Assembly (NCBI RefSeq): GCF_000350225.1
Contig: NW_005179229.1
Coordinates: 35,870-99,869 of the forward strand
Length of the DNA: 64,000 bases
Reading direction: 5' to 3'
From: Chondrus crispus
Taxonomy: Eukaryota; Rhodophyta; Florideophyceae; Gigartinales; Gigartinaceae
Of this stretch, positions 1 through 11,269 are shown in pieces. The notes below the pieces were generated by a model. It was not told where the DNA came from. It made no database searches and was given only the letters and a program-made list of their open reading frames with translations. Positions within the stretch are counted from its first letter, which is position 1. The number at the start of each line of letters is the position of its first letter. Made by a program: the position numbers and the translations under genes.

Positions 1-355
1 GACATCTCGATGGGTTTTCAATGTCAAGCAACTGCCTGATGCAAATGGCAATATAGTTGAAAGTGCAAAAGCCAGACTTGTTGCTCGTGGATTCCAGCAA
101 GTGCAAGGTCTTGACTATACTGAGACATATGCCCCTGTCATAAAGTTTACCACTATTCGTCTACTTCTTCCCTTAGTTGCTCATTACGACCTCGAACTTC
201 ATCAGATGGATGTCGTGACTGCGTTTTTGAACGGCGACTTGGATGAAGACATCTACATGGAGCAACGCGAAGGGTGCATTGACAAAGGCAAAAGTGACCA
301 CGTGTGCAAACTTCTGAAAGCACTTTACGGTCTTAAACAAGCACATCGTCAATGG
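1..355 (+). pseudogene. C-type copia pol fragment (reverse transcriptase N-terminal part)
   Basis: This is the first half of a Ty1/copia reverse transcriptase domain, open in one frame from the window edge to the LTR at 356. It reads from the TSRWVF block through ETYAPV, the DVVTAFLNGDL block and YGLKQAHRQW, and stops before the YVDD catalytic motif. Base by base it matches C1 (31700-32060 on the minus strand) better than family A: both have a Pro codon in LLLPLVAH and His in KQAHRQW, where A has Ala and Pro. It is a dead remnant, and the rest of the polyprotein lies left of the window or was lost. The last five bases (aatgg) would be the target duplication of the adjoining B LTR, but no copy of them follows that LTR. 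Confidence 0.9.
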
Positions 356-1606
356 TATTGAAAATGTGCGACCACATGCTGTTATCTGGAAAGTGCAAAA
401 TCGAGCGACACGTGTACATGACTCGACGGTCCGGACCCTCACCCCATATGACCACATGACACGTGTAAAGTCTCAGATTTTGGGGTTCTGCGGACGAAAG
501 TGGACTTTTGGAGGGTTATGCAAATTTGCATAAATGCCGAAAATTTGCATTTGGCCCGTACCGTTATAGGGCTACACAGGCAATACTGCAAATCTATTGG
601 GTGTCGGTTCGAATGCTGCAATTCTATTGGTCTGTTATTGTCCACTTATAGGCAGTCATGCTGGTGATATATCTTGAATGATCGGTATACGTTTTAATTA
701 CATCATTTCGGGGGTTTCAAGTTGTTCACCATGGTTGTAATGGGTAATTACGTGTGGCCTTGGCGCTGGACACTTGTGTGCGGTGTACACATGTACACAT
801 CGCCAGGTTGCTGCGTGTACGTACACTTGTACACGTCGCCTACATACGGTCCGGCGCGTGTCCGAGCACAGTACATGTGAATTAAAAGTACAACAAGTAT
901 TTCTCGCAAGAGACATGTACTTACGTGAGTATTCAGTGTACGCGTCACGCTGTGTGCAACCCTTGCATCAGCATGCGCCGTTGTACTACACTCTCGTCAG
1001 CATGCGACGTTGTACTGTGCTCTCGTTATGGTGCGCCGTTGGATGCAAGTTGATGACAGTACTCGTGTGATTCACATCGGATATCACGTGAGATGTGTAG
1101 AAAGTCTGGATGCACATTGTTGCTACCCGTCATAGTTGTCTGGCAGTGTGTACCGAAATTAGTAAGGTACGAAACAAGGGCATGTATGGGGACTGAGATA
1201 TGACAGGACTTTGCGTTGTTGAAAATAGAGAGATGCCAAGTTGTTCATTATGCAAGAATATATTCTGTCATGTCTGGATGCAGATTAGTAAGGTGTGAAA
1301 CGATTGCATGCATAGGGCCATGGTTTACAGTCACTCGAAATGTGTAGAAACTGTTGTGCACTGATAGTCAATAGTCAATTCGTAAGGTGGAAATAGAACA
1401 GTGTGGACGGGCCAGAAGAGGACCGCGCTTGGTCGCGCATATGGTGAGTACGGTTTACCAGGTGCCAAAGTAATGGGATAGTGTAACACTCAAAGTGTAT
1501 AAGTATCGCCGAAAGGCGGCTCCAAGTAAACCTCGGCACCAACTCCTTCACTCACACACATCAACCTGCCCTCCTTCTTTCCCTTGCCCCTCCGAACCTA
1601 CCATTA
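356..1606 (+). repeat. LTR of copia family B
   Basis: A 1251-bp LTR that starts TATTGAAAATG and ends CCTACCATTA. The boundaries agree with the other B LTRs and with the B' solo LTR that has perfect target duplications. U3 carries several ACACGTGT and ACATGTGT palindromes. A TATA box (gtataagta, about 1496) is followed by a CGCC-GAAA-GGCG hairpin at 1507-1518. The left flank is a C-type element and the right flank is internal B sequence (mid-gag), not a primer-binding site, so this LTR is a recombination joint. It differs from the inverted LTR at 11270-12520 at only a handful of positions by eye. The small ORFs inside it are not genes. Confidence 0.9.
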
Positions 1607-2508
1607 GAGGAGATGGCCATGGCAGTCCTCAACGGTCTGCTTGCCCGTTTAGAGGCTCTCATCGTTGCACTTGATGATCTCGGTAATGAGGAAAAGATAT
1701 TCAGTTTGGACTTTGTGAAAAGTCGTCTGCTGCAGGAAGACCAACGAGCAAACATGAAGTCTAGCTCCTCACAGACATCGGCTCTGGTTAATCGTGCCCC
1801 GAACAATCGTGACCTAAACGATTACAAATGCACGAACTGCGGTCATACAGGCCATACGGCAACCCGCTGCTGGGGAAAGGATTTGAATGGGCGTCGCCCG
1901 GCTCCTCCTAGCGGATATAAACCGCGTATGTCTCAGCGGAAACAATCTGCATTTGTCACACAGAAACCTGATCCCGACATGGCTGTAAACAGTGTCGACT
2001 TCACATGTCTGATGTCGAAAGCTTCGCACACGAACGATCTGGAGATGTCGCCTTCGTGGCTCGTAGATTCAGCTTGTACAGCTCATATTACATATGACCG
2101 ATCTTTGTTTGCAACGTATGAGCCACTTGAATCCGCCTCTGTTCAGATGGGAACCAAGGCTAGTGCAAAGGTTGCCGGCCGTGGTGACGTTCACTTGAAG
2201 TTAAATGTGAATGGCCGCATCGAACCGTGCAAGTTCACGGATGTATTGCACGTTCCGGACTTTGCGTTCTCTCTGCTCTCTGTCAGTCGAATGACTGAAC
2301 TTGGACTAAAAGTTGGGTTCGAAAATGGAAAATGCATGATCAGACGAGGCTCAACTGCAGTGGCGACTGCAACATTGGTTGGAGAACTTTACGTTCTCGA
2401 CATCGTCAGTGACATCGGATCTGCACATGCGGCCACCCTGCAAACGTGGCATGAGCGCTTTGCACATGTACATTCTCAAGGTATTGCTTCGATGATTCGT
2501 GACAATGT
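1607..2508 (+). pseudogene. B1 gag-protease part of copia B polyprotein (left piece)
   Basis: Copia family B polyprotein, lacking its first ~155 codons compared with B2 at 40360. It enters mid-gag at the AMAVLNGL block (ATG at 1613). A CX2CX4HX4C nucleocapsid knuckle follows (CTNCGHTGHTATRC, about 1828-1869). The aspartic protease motif is VDSACTAH, so the usual Asp-Ser-Gly reads Asp-Ser-Ala. The same Ala is present in B2, so it is a family trait rather than damage. The frame runs into the pre-integrase region and is cut by A2 at 2509; it resumes at 9452 with the split codon restored (2507-2508 plus 9452). The missing start makes the copy defective. Confidence 0.9.
2504..2508. repeat. Target-site duplication AATGT of A2
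   Basis: AATGT at 2504-2508 is repeated at 9447-9451, directly flanking A2. Removing A2 and one copy restores the B1 reading frame, which confirms the insertion and fixes the LTR ends of family A. Confidence 0.95.
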
Positions 2509-3317
2509 TATAGAAAGGTCAGCGGGGCAGAGGGAAGAAGGATGGTTGAAGGTTGCTGGTGGTTGACGGGAAAAGAAGTTGATGCCATTTTACTCTTGGT
2601 CGCCAACTATTGGCGCTACTTATACTCTTCGAACTACATACAATACGAGCCATTAGGGCTGGTCACGTGACTCTCGTTCTTGCACTGGTTGATAATCAAG
2701 TGACTCTCCCTGTTGCACTCTCGGTTGATAATCAAGTGACTCTCCTACTTCCACTCTCGGTTGATAATCACATGACTCTCCTTCTTGCACTCTCGGTTGA
2801 TAATCAAGTGACTCTCCTACTTCCACTCCGTTGATAATCAAATGACTCTCCTTCTTGCACTCTCGGTTGATAATCAAGTGACTCTCCTACTTCCACTCTC
2901 CGTTGATAATCAAATGACTCTCCTTCTTGCACTCTCTCTTGCTAATAATTTGGGACCGTTTGAGAGTCAATAATATCTGAATGTACTGTACTGTAGATTA
3001 CAGATTTTACAATACGATTAATAACCACTGTGGCACATACGTCATACGTGTCACACACGTGTCAAATCGAGAAAAATGAAACATGTTCAGAATGTACTGT
3101 AGAGTGCCACGAGGTACATAACTTACACGTGTCAACACCAAAATTGAAACATGCTCGGAAATGATAGGAAAGTGCAACTGTGTACAAATATGACACGTGT
3201 CCACGTTGACGACCAAACATCCTGAGAATGCTCTTGCAAGCATTTTAGGTTTCGTCGACGTACACGTGTAATATCTGTCAGGCTTGGAGCTTAGCATGTG
3301 GTCGAAGATTTCCAACA
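2509..3317 (-). repeat. A2 3' LTR
   Basis: An 809-bp LTR; read on the minus strand it runs TGTTGGAAATC to CTTTCTATA. At about 2665-2940 it carries a minisatellite of 36-bp units (alternating gcaagaagg and ggaagtagg versions), two units more than A1. One unit lacks two bases (near 2826), and the same defect is present in the 5' LTR. Several CACGTG palindromes lie in U3. The ORFs of 74 aa through the repeats are low-complexity translations. Confidence 0.95.
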
Positions 3318-3330
3318 CTCCCCCTCGATC
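3318..3330 (-). other. A2 polypurine tract
   Basis: On the minus strand this reads GATCGAGGGGGAG, directly upstream of the 3' LTR. It overlaps the pol stop codon (3329-3331). It should prime plus-strand DNA synthesis. It lies in the loop between two complementary 13-base arms, AGCATGTGATCGA in the end of pol and TCGACCACATGCT in U3. Confidence 0.85.
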
Positions 3331-6300
3331 ACATGCTTTTACTGGACACTGCAAGCCCCAGAAGTTCTACAAACTTCTGGAATAGAATTGGCCCAAGTGC
3401 TTTGGTTAAGATATCCGCAGGCATCGAAGTGGTCGGACAATGCGACAAATTCACAATGTTTCTCTTAATAGCATCTCGTACGTAGTGGTATTTTACATCA
3501 ACATGTTTGTTGCGACGGTTGATCGATTCATTCTGTGCAAACGAAATCGTCCCTGCATTGTCACACCCCATCATGATCGTGGGATCAGAATCAAGTCCGA
3601 GGACATCAGCAACAACTTGACGCAACCAGGTCGCCTCCTTACACGCTTCACATAGTGCAATGTACTCAGCTTCACACGTCGAAGTCGCAACCACAGTCTG
3701 TTTCCGGGAACTCCAACTGATAGCTCCACCACAGAACTTGAAAACATATCCGCTGGTCGACTTGCGAGAGTCTGAACAACCGGCCCAGTCAGCATCACTG
3801 AAACCGAGCAACTCCGGCGATTTGGATTTATTGTCAAACACGATTCCTAAGTTTCGAGTCCCTTGCACGTATCGCATTACTCGTTTTACACCTGCCCAGT
3901 GTGAGTCACATGGGTTGGCAGAATGTTGGGAAAGCTTTCCAATGGCGTATGCCAAGTCTGGACGAGTGCCAACCATCAAGTACATAAGGCAACCGACTGC
4001 CTCACGATACGGTGCCTTTGTTTCGGAGTCGTTTTCGATAGAATTCGTGGTTTTGCGACCTTGTTCCATTGGAGTCAGAGAAGGGTTACAAGTCGACATT
4101 TTAAAACGGTCAAGCACATTTAATGCATACTTAGTTTGAGTGAGACTCAATGTCTTGATAGTGCGATCTCTTTGAATCTCAAGACCAATGCAGACTTTTG
4201 CCTCACTAAGGTCTTTCATCTCAAACCGTTTGTTAAGCTCCCCCTTCATCCATTTGATGGCATGGATATCACTACCAGCGAGTAACAAGTCATCGACATA
4301 AAGTGCAATTAGCATGATAGTGTTACCAATGCGTTTAATGTAGAGACAAGGATCACTACGTGAAGTCTCAAATCCCAATTCACCGAGTAAGAAATCATCC
4401 ACTTTGGTATGCCATTGACGAGGTGCTTGTTTAAGACCGTAAAGTGCTTTCAAAAGTTTACACACATGATCACTTTTGCTTTTGTCAACGCAGCCTTCGG
4501 GTTGCTCCATGTAGATGTCTTCATCCAAGTCGCCGTTCAAAAACGCAGTCACGACATCCATCTGATGAAGTTCAAGGTCGTAATGAGCAACTAAGGCAAG
4601 AAGTAGACGAATAGTGGTAAACTTTATGACAGGGGCATATGTCTCAGTATAGTCAAGACCTTGCACTTGCTGGAATCCACGGGCAACAAGTCTGGCTTTT
4701 GCACTTTCAACTATATTGCCATTTGCATCAGGCAGCTGCTTGACATTGAAAACCCATCGAGATGTCAAGATGTTTGACGCCTCAGATCGAGGAACAAGTT
4801 TCCAAGTCCGATTCTTGGTCTGCGAGGCAAGTTCTTTGTCAATGCCGGTCTGCCAGAATGCAGCTCTAGGACCGTGGGTTGCTTGTTTGAAAGTCTTGGG
4901 ACCTTCAATAGCGACATGCGCATGTGAAAGAAGAGCAGCTGCAAAGTTGCTCCTCCACCATGATCCGGGAGGTCTACTGATTCGAGACGATCTTCGTACA
5001 GCTGGAGTCGGAGTTGGAGGGGTGACATTCGGAGTTTCGACGGGAGGTGATACATCATCTTCATCATTCTCACCTACAGAGTGAGTGTCCTCGTTTTCAA
5101 TAACCTCCCCTGAAATTTCATCCTCTTCCGACCCAACCTCATTAGCATTTGGGGTAGCGGCTTCATTCTCATTGTCGCCACCGAGCAATACAACGCCAAC
5201 GTCAGAGCTGATTGAATCTTTTTCATGTGCAGGAATGTCATGCATCCCACATGTCGATTCATCAAACTTGGCATCTCGTGAAACAACAACTTTACTCAGC
5301 TCTCCGTCCCAAAGTTTGTATGCTTTACTGCATTGCGAATAACCGAGAAACATCGCTTCACGCGCTCGCAAGTCAAGCTTACGGAGCTCTAATTTCGGTA
5401 ATGTATACCAACACTTTGACCCAAATACTCGCAAATGGCCAACATTTGGAGTTGACTTCATCCAAATGTGATGGGGAGTCGTGTTAACTGGCAAAGCCCG
5501 TGAAGTAACTCGATTGCGTACATATACTGCAGTGGCAAGAGCCTCTGCCCAGAATCGTTTACTGACCTGTTTATGAGAAAGCATGGAACGGACAAGGTCA
5601 ATCAAGGTTCGATTTAAACGTTCAGCAACACCGTTTTGTTCAGGTGTGTACGCAGTGGTGAGCTGGTGCTGTGTACCGTTTGAATCCAAATATGACTTGA
5701 ATTCTGTCGACAAGTACTCTCCCCCTCGATCAGTGCGAAGCACCTTCACTTTGCGACCAGTGTGCGTTTGGGCAAACTGTTCATACAACTTGTATTTTGC
5801 AAAGGCCTCAGATTTATTTCGCATCGTGTACACAACAACCCAGTTCGAGTGATCATCTACAAATGTAATGAAGTATCTCGAACCACCAATGGACTGTACT
5901 TCGAGCGGACCGCAAACGTCAGAATGTACCAAGTCAAGACAGTTCTGTGCTCGAGACGATGATCGCTGTTTCGGGATTACTGATCGCGTTGCTTTGCCGA
6001 ACACACACGCAGGACAAACGAGAGAGTGATTGTCAGACTTTCGATTCATTGCACTGATCACATCGCTTTGACGAACATTGATGCCACTTACCACATTATT
6101 GTGAATCATTGATGCGATTCCTTGTACGTTAACATGGGCCATTCGTTCATGTAGCATCTGCAAGGTAACTACATGAGCAGAGAAAGTTTCATTCATGACA
6201 TCAAGTATGAATAAATCCCCAACTTGACTAGCTGTGGCAACTACAGTTGGTCCTGCAGTAACGATGCATTTGTCTTTTTCAAATGATACTTGCAAGCCCT

Positions 6301-7426
6301 TTGAAACGATTTGGCTAACAGACAGAAGCGAGTATCCGAAATCAGGGACATGCAAAACGTTGGACAATTTGCAAGGATGTGGACTACCATTGACGTTCAA
6401 CATGAATTCTACCTCACCACGACCAGCAACATTGGCTCTAGCCTTCGTGCCCATCTCGACTGATCCAGATTGCATCTGTTCATAAGTAACGAACAAAGAG
6501 CGATCAAATGTAATGTGGGCACTGCAACCGGAATCCACAAGCCATGAACCTGCGTTCACTGCCTTCTTTTCGGGAGAAGAAGTCGAAAGCAGGCATGTAA
6601 AGTCGCTTTCAGCAAAGGCAGCAGTAGAAGTTTCATCTCGAGATACGAATGCACTTGGCTTCATGCCGGGGTTGCGGGACCGGAACCCGTCTGGCGGTGC
6701 TGGTCGGCGCCCATTCACATTCTTGCCCCAGCAACGTGCTGCGGTGTGTCCATGTCGATTACAGTTCGTACATCTCATATCACGTCGAATAGGCATGCGA
6801 TTGACAAGTGCAGGTGCGTGGGGTGAAGTAGTAGAAGCGGTCTTCATGCTCTCTCGTTGTTCCTCTTGCAGCAGACGACTCTTCACAAAATCGAGTCCAA
6901 ACACTTTATCCTCATTGCCAAGTGCGTCAAGAGCAACAATCAAGTTATCGAATCGTGGAGGCAAGCCATTCAACACAGCCATTGCAATTTCTTTATCGTC
7001 AATCTCAACACTCATTGACTGCAATCTGGCAGCAAGTTGCTTCACACGATTGATGAACACGAGCACTTTCTCGGATGGGAGCATGGAAACAGTGTAAAAG
7101 TCGCGACGGGCGGAAAGTTTGTTGAGCAAAGTGTGACGCTCAAACACATTCAGAATCGCCTCCCATGTCTCTTTCGCACTGCTACACCCTCGCACATGTT
7201 GCAAGTAGTCATCAGAAAGCGTGAGTCCGATGACTGCCTTTGCTTTCGCATCACCACGAATCCACTTCCTGCGATCATCTGAGGTCGCATTTTCCGATAT
7301 ATCATCAAAAACGTATTGATCGACATCTCGGAGAGCAAGCAGTAGCTCGATTTTCTGCTTCCAGATGTAAAAGTTAGATGCAGTCAGCTTCTCGATTCTG
7401 ACTGATCCAGAGCTTTGGTCATCCAT
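3329..7426 (-). CDS. A2 gag-pol polyprotein (copia family A), intact
   Basis: A 1365-residue Ty1/copia polyprotein that makes the capsid and the enzymes copying the element RNA into DNA and integrating it. I take the ATG at 7426 (MDDQSSG), because the open frame upstream has no ATG. Domains: capsid-like gag (about 1-200), CX2CX4HX4C zinc knuckle (219-232), protease VDSGCSAH (Asp298), HHCC and DDE integrase (Asp503, Asp566, Glu602, spacing D-35-E), reverse transcriptase with YVDD (1043-1046), and RNase H with SDADWAG (about 1210). The C-terminus ends SKSM. It differs from A1 at about ten residues seen by eye (for example Ala/Asp near the acidic linker). No stop, frameshift or lost catalytic residue was seen. 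Gag and pol are one frame, so no recoding is needed. Confidence 0.96.
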   Translation of the reverse strand: MDDQSSGSVRIEKLTASNFYIWKQKIELLLALRDVDQYVFDDISENATSDDRRKWIRGDAKAKAVIGLTLSDDYLQHVRGCSSAKETWEAILNVFERHTLLNKLSARRDFYTVSMLPSEKVLVFINRVKQLAARLQSMSVEIDDKEIAMAVLNGLPPRFDNLIVALDALGNEDKVFGLDFVKSRLLQEEQRESMKTASTTSPHAPALVNRMPIRRDMRCTNCNRHGHTAARCWGKNVNGRRPAPPDGFRSRNPGMKPSAFVSRDETSTAAFAESDFTCLLSTSSPEKKAVNAGSWLVDSGCSAHITFDRSLFVTYEQMQSGSVEMGTKARANVAGRGEVEFMLNVNGSPHPCKLSNVLHVPDFGYSLLSVSQIVSKGLQVSFEKDKCIVTAGPTVVATASQVGDLFILDVMNETFSAHVVTLQMLHERMAHVNVQGIASMIHNNVVSGINVRQSDVISAMNRKSDNHSLVCPACVFGKATRSVIPKQRSSSRAQNCLDLVHSDVCGPLEVQSIGGSRYFITFVDDHSNWVVVYTMRNKSEAFAKYKLYEQFAQTHTGRKVKVLRTDRGGEYLSTEFKSYLDSNGTQHQLTTAYTPEQNGVAERLNRTLIDLVRSMLSHKQVSKRFWAEALATAVYVRNRVTSRALPVNTTPHHIWMKSTPNVGHLRVFGSKCWYTLPKLELRKLDLRAREAMFLGYSQCSKAYKLWDGELSKVVVSRDAKFDESTCGMHDIPAHEKDSISSDVGVVLLGGDNENEAATPNANEVGSEEDEISGEVIENEDTHSVGENDEDDVSPPVETPNVTPPTPTPAVRRSSRISRPPGSWWRSNFAAALLSHAHVAIEGPKTFKQATHGPRAAFWQTGIDKELASQTKNRTWKLVPRSEASNILTSRWVFNVKQLPDANGNIVESAKARLVARGFQQVQGLDYTETYAPVIKFTTIRLLLALVAHYDLELHQMDVVTAFLNGDLDEDIYMEQPEGCVDKSKSDHVCKLLKALYGLKQAPRQWHTKVDDFLLGELGFETSRSDPCLYIKRIGNTIMLIALYVDDLLLAGSDIHAIKWMKGELNKRFEMKDLSEAKVCIGLEIQRDRTIKTLSLTQTKYALNVLDRFKMSTCNPSLTPMEQGRKTTNSIENDSETKAPYREAVGCLMYLMVGTRPDLAYAIGKLSQHSANPCDSHWAGVKRVMRYVQGTRNLGIVFDNKSKSPELLGFSDADWAGCSDSRKSTSGYVFKFCGGAISWSSRKQTVVATSTCEAEYIALCEACKEATWLRQVVADVLGLDSDPTIMMGCDNAGTISFAQNESINRRNKHVDVKYHYVRDAIKRNIVNLSHCPTTSMPADILTKALGPILFQKFVELLGLAVSSKSM

Positions 7427-8623
7427 TTCGCCGAATGGATGTACCCTTCGAGTATACAAGGTCTTCCGTCCCGGGATCCCAAGCCGTTAACCGATAGTCA
7501 ACACAATGGCAAGCCCACCCGTATAGGAAGTTTGTAGCGATTACTCGGAAACGTTCTTGGTGCTTGTTCCCGGCGGAGTGGAACAAGCGTATTCTTCTTA
7601 AAAATGCCTTAGGGCGCTACCCCTATATGTCGGCCAGTGCGGGTCTTTCGACTGTGAACTAAATCAAACGTGCCACGAGTAAGCACAACAACTTTGCCTG
7701 TAGACGAACCAGGACTTTTGGTTACTACCGCGAACGGTCCCTGCAACCTAAATCGGCTTGTCCAAACTTGATACGGTACTGCCTCAGAGGGTCTCCCACA
7801 ACACAAGAATGAAACTGCCTTCGTCGTACTCGTGTGATTTGTTCACAATCACTCCTTGGGTCACCCTCTTCCGTGCGAACTTAATCAAGGTACGCGACCT
7901 TATACACGTATAGTGAGAGGTTCAGTGTTTAGGCACGTATTCTCTTCACCCAGGGGACCGAAGTCGTACCTATAGGGCTAATACCGAGAGCGTTACCCAC
8001 ACCGCCGACGCACCTCCCGAAGGCAGAGTGCGGATCGACTAGACCAGTACACTGTGATCCTCCCCGAGGATCAGTAATTCGTCTCTCGACGATTCTTGGT
8101 CGGACCCTCGCTCAAGTCAGATTTCCAATGGCACCAGCCTTTCACCAAGAGCGAGGGTATGTTCCACTGAGGATTTGGCAGTGCGTTGGCCACTAGGGAC
8201 TTTCTTCCTCCCGACTAGCGGAAGGCTCACCCACAGCTCACACAACGACTGCCACGACAAAGCAAAAAAACTGAGAACTGACGGACCACTGAGGATTTGG
8301 CAGTGCGTTGGCCACTAGGGACTTTCTTCCTCCCGACAAGCGGAAGGCTCACCCACAGCTCACACAACGACTGCCACGACAAAGCTGCAAGACCACAAAG
8401 TTGATTTTCCAAAAACTGGAAACTGACGGACCACCAAACTGAAAAATCGGCTGAAACGGTGCTCAAAACGACGGCGAAAACTGAGAAAACTGAAAAACCA
8501 AACTCGAAAGCGGAGACTGAAACTGATACCTTCTTCTTCTGCTTGACGAGCTGAACAAACTGATACTTGAACGACGGCGAAACTCGAACTTGAACCAAAA
8601 CGAAGACGACGATCAGCGTTGAA
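7427..8623 (-). other. A2 5' leader (untranslated region)
   Basis: About 1.2 kb between the primer-binding site and the gag ATG, with no convincing ORF. On the minus strand it begins pyrimidine-rich, then holds a direct duplication of about 115 bp (plus-strand copies near 8165-8270 and 8285-8390). Next comes a structured block with the 9-bp inverted repeat CCCTCGCTC / GAGCGAGGG and a CCTCGGGGAGG hairpin. It ends with the 50-bp block (about 7473-7522) shared with families B and C. Packaging or translation control is a likely role, but that is inference. Confidence 0.75.
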
Positions 8624-8637
8624 CTGGGCCCATAACC
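8624..8637 (-). other. A2 primer-binding site (initiator tRNA-Met anticodon arm)
   Basis: On the minus strand GGTTATGGGCCCAG directly follows the 5' LTR with no spacer. It is the exact complement of CTGGGCCCATAACC, the anticodon stem and loop of eukaryotic initiator tRNA-Met. This is the half-tRNA priming known for Drosophila copia and yeast Ty5. Confidence 0.88.
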
Positions 8638-9446
8638 TATAGAAAGGTCAGCGGGGCAGAGGGAAGAAGGATGGTTGAAGGTTGCTGGTGGTTGACGGGA
8701 AAAGAAGTTGATGCCATTTTACTCTTGGTCGCCAACTATTGGCGCTACTTATACTCTTCGAACTACATACAATACGAGCCATTAGGGCTGGTCACGTGAC
8801 TCTCGTTCTTGCACTGGTTGATAATCAAGTGACTCTCCCTGTTGCACTCTCGGTTGATAATCAAGTGACTCTCCTACTTCCACTCTCGGTTGATAATCAC
8901 ATGACTCTCCTTCTTGCACTCTCGGTTGATAATCAAGTGACTCTCCTACTTCCACTCCGTTGATAATCAAATGACTCTCCTTCTTGCACTCTCGGTTGAT
9001 AATCAAGTGACTCTCCTACTTCCACTCTCCGTTGATAATCAAATGACTCTCCTTCTTGCACTCTCTCTTGCTAATAATTTGGGACCGTTTGAGAGTCAAT
9101 AATATCTGAATGTACTGTACTGTAGATTACAGATTTTACAATACGATTAATAACCACTGTGGCACATACGTCATACGTGTCACACACGTGTCAAATCGAG
9201 AAAAATGAAACATGTTCAGAATGTACTGTAGAGTGCCACGAGGTACATAACTTACACGTGTCAACACCAAAATTGAAACATGCTCGGAAATGATAGGAAA
9301 GTGCAACTGTGTACAAATATGACACGTGTCCACCTTGAAGACCAAACATCCTGAGAATGCTCTTGCAAGCATTTTAGGTTTCGTCGACGTACACGTGTAA
9401 TATCTGTCAGGCTTGGAGCTTAGCATGTGGTCGAAGATTTCCAACA
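8638..9446 (-). repeat. A2 5' LTR
   Basis: An 809-bp LTR nearly identical to the copy at 2509-3317. On the minus strand it contains the promoter: a TATA box (gtataagtag) followed by the CGCCAA/TTGGCG hairpin. It ends CTTTCTATA next to the primer-binding site. Confidence 0.95.
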
Positions 9447-9451
9447 AATGT

Positions 9452-11269
9452 GGTAAGTGGAGTCAAACTACTTGGTAATGAGGCTGACAAAATCAACAAT
9501 ACTGACAATGATTGCATCTCTGAAAAATGTTCTGCGTGCGTCTACGGAAAAGCCACTCGATCTGTGATCCCAAAAGAGCGGTCCTCGAGGCGGGCATACT
9601 TCTGTCTAGACTTAGTTCACTCTGATGTTTGTGGCCCCTTAGAGGTGCAGTCCATTGGTGGTGCCAAGTACTTCATTACCTTCATAGATGATCACTCAAA
9701 CTGGTCAGTAGTGTACCCTATGCACCATAAATCAGAAGCATTTGAAAGATACAAAATGTTTGCACAACTTGCTCAGACTCACACTGGTCGCAAGATCAAA
9801 GTGCTTCGCACCGATCGAGGTGGTGAGTATCTGTCCACGGAGTTTAAGTCTTTTCTGATTGCAAATGGTACTCAGCATCAAATGACGACCGCATACACAC
9901 CGGAGCAAAATGGCGTCGCCGAACGACTGAACAGAACTTTGGTAAACTTGGTGCGCTCCATGCTAGCACACAAGAAAGTTACAAAGGGGTTCTGGGCAGA
10001 AGCACTTGCCAATGCAGTGTACGTTCGAAATCGAGTCACGTCACGTGCCATTCCCCCCAAGATGACCCCATACCACTTATGGATGAAATCTGTGCCAAAT
10101 GTTGGTCATTTGCGTGTTTTCGGTTCAAAGTGTTGGTATACATTACCAAAACACAACATCCAGAAACTTGACGCCCGTGCAAAGGAGGCAATGTTTCTAG
10201 GGTATGCTGAAAATACGAAAGCTTACAAGTTGTGGGATGGTGATTTGCACAAAGTGATCGTATCCAGAGATGTTACTTTTGACGAGTCCACGGGAGGCAA
10301 ATCTGGTGAACCGATGGATACAAACGAGGAGGCTACAACTGATGATGACACAATCAACTTGAACATCGATGAGGAAGTTGCAGAAAATGATGCAGTGGCA
10401 TCAGAAGCATCATCGCCGGATGAACAACAAGACTCTGATGAATCCTCCAACTCCTCCCCAACTGCAGGGGAGGACGAAACTACCGAAACAGTTGAGCAAC
10501 ACGTAGTTGAGGAAGAAACGATTGATCCGCCAACTAATCTCCGTCGGTCCTCTCGCGTTCGAAAAACGCCTGGGGCGTGGTGGGCAGCAGCTTTGGTGAC
10601 TGCTGGACTCCTTAGCCACGCCTATGTGACAACGGAAATCCCAAACTCGTACAAGCAAGCTATGGATTCTCCAAAAGCTCGCTTCTGGCAGAAGGGCATC
10701 GACAAAGAACTTGCTTCACAACACAAAAACAAAACATGGACACTTGTTCCAAGATCTCAAGCATCAAACGTCCTGACGTCCAGGTGGGTTTTCGGAGTGA
10801 AGCAACTTCCTGACGAGTCCGGAAAATTGGTCGAAACTGCAAAGGGACGTCTTGTGGCACGAGGCTTTCAACAAGTAGAAGGCATCGATTACACTGAAAC
10901 TTTCGCCCCTGTCATCAAGTTCACAACTATCCGTCTGCTGCTGGCACTGGTTGCGCACTTTGACCTTGAGCTGCATCAGATGGACGTGGTGACTGCCTTC
11001 CTCAACGGTGACCTTCACGAAGAAATCTACATGGAGCAACCTGAAGGATGCATCGACAAAGTCAAACCTGATTTGGTGTGTGAACTTCTGAAAGCAATCT
11101 ATGGTCTTAAGCAAGCCCATCGCCAATGGCATAGTAAGATCGATGAGTTTCTGATCACTGAACTTGGTTTCAACACTACACGCAGCGACCCATGTCTTTA
11201 CATTCGACGTCAAGGCAATGTCATCATGATTATCGCGTTGTACGTGGACGATCTGCTGCTAGCTGGAAG
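9452..11269 (+). pseudogene. B1 integrase-reverse transcriptase part of copia B polyprotein (right piece)
   Basis: Continuation of B1 after A2. It shows the integrase zinc half (CSACVYGKATRS), the DDE core (HSDVCGPL, RTDRGGEY, NGVAER), a long acidic linker rich in Asp/Glu/Ser, then reverse transcriptase through ETFAPV and YGLKQA to the YVDDLLLAGS catalytic block (about 11240-11268). The frame is open throughout, so this copy died by truncation and not by point mutation. RNase H and the 3' LTR are missing: sequence jumps at 11270 to an inverted B LTR. It is clearly the same family as B2 and B3, with most differences silent or conservative. Confidence 0.92.

Larger units (their letters stand above)
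2509..9446 (-). mobile_element. A2: full-length Ty1/copia retrotransposon, family A
   Basis: A complete 6938-bp element on the minus strand: two 809-bp LTRs, a primer-binding site, a 1.2-kb leader, one intact gag-pol ORF and a polypurine tract, with perfect 5-bp target duplications (AATGT). By eye the two LTRs differ at two positions, both near 3207-3213 versus 9332-9338, so insertion is recent. It lies in the reverse orientation inside B1. The domain order of the polyprotein (gag, protease, integrase, reverse transcriptase, RNase H) is that of Ty1/copia. Nothing in the coding part is visibly broken, so it may be mobilisation-competent. Confidence 0.96.

Noticed and set aside
774-1070. Repeated 98-aa and 72-aa ORFs in B LTRs (also at 11806-12178, 38227-38587, 60466-60684) as LTR-encoded genes
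   Set aside because: They fall on both strands of the same U3 sequence, lack consistent ATG starts and lose the frame between copies.
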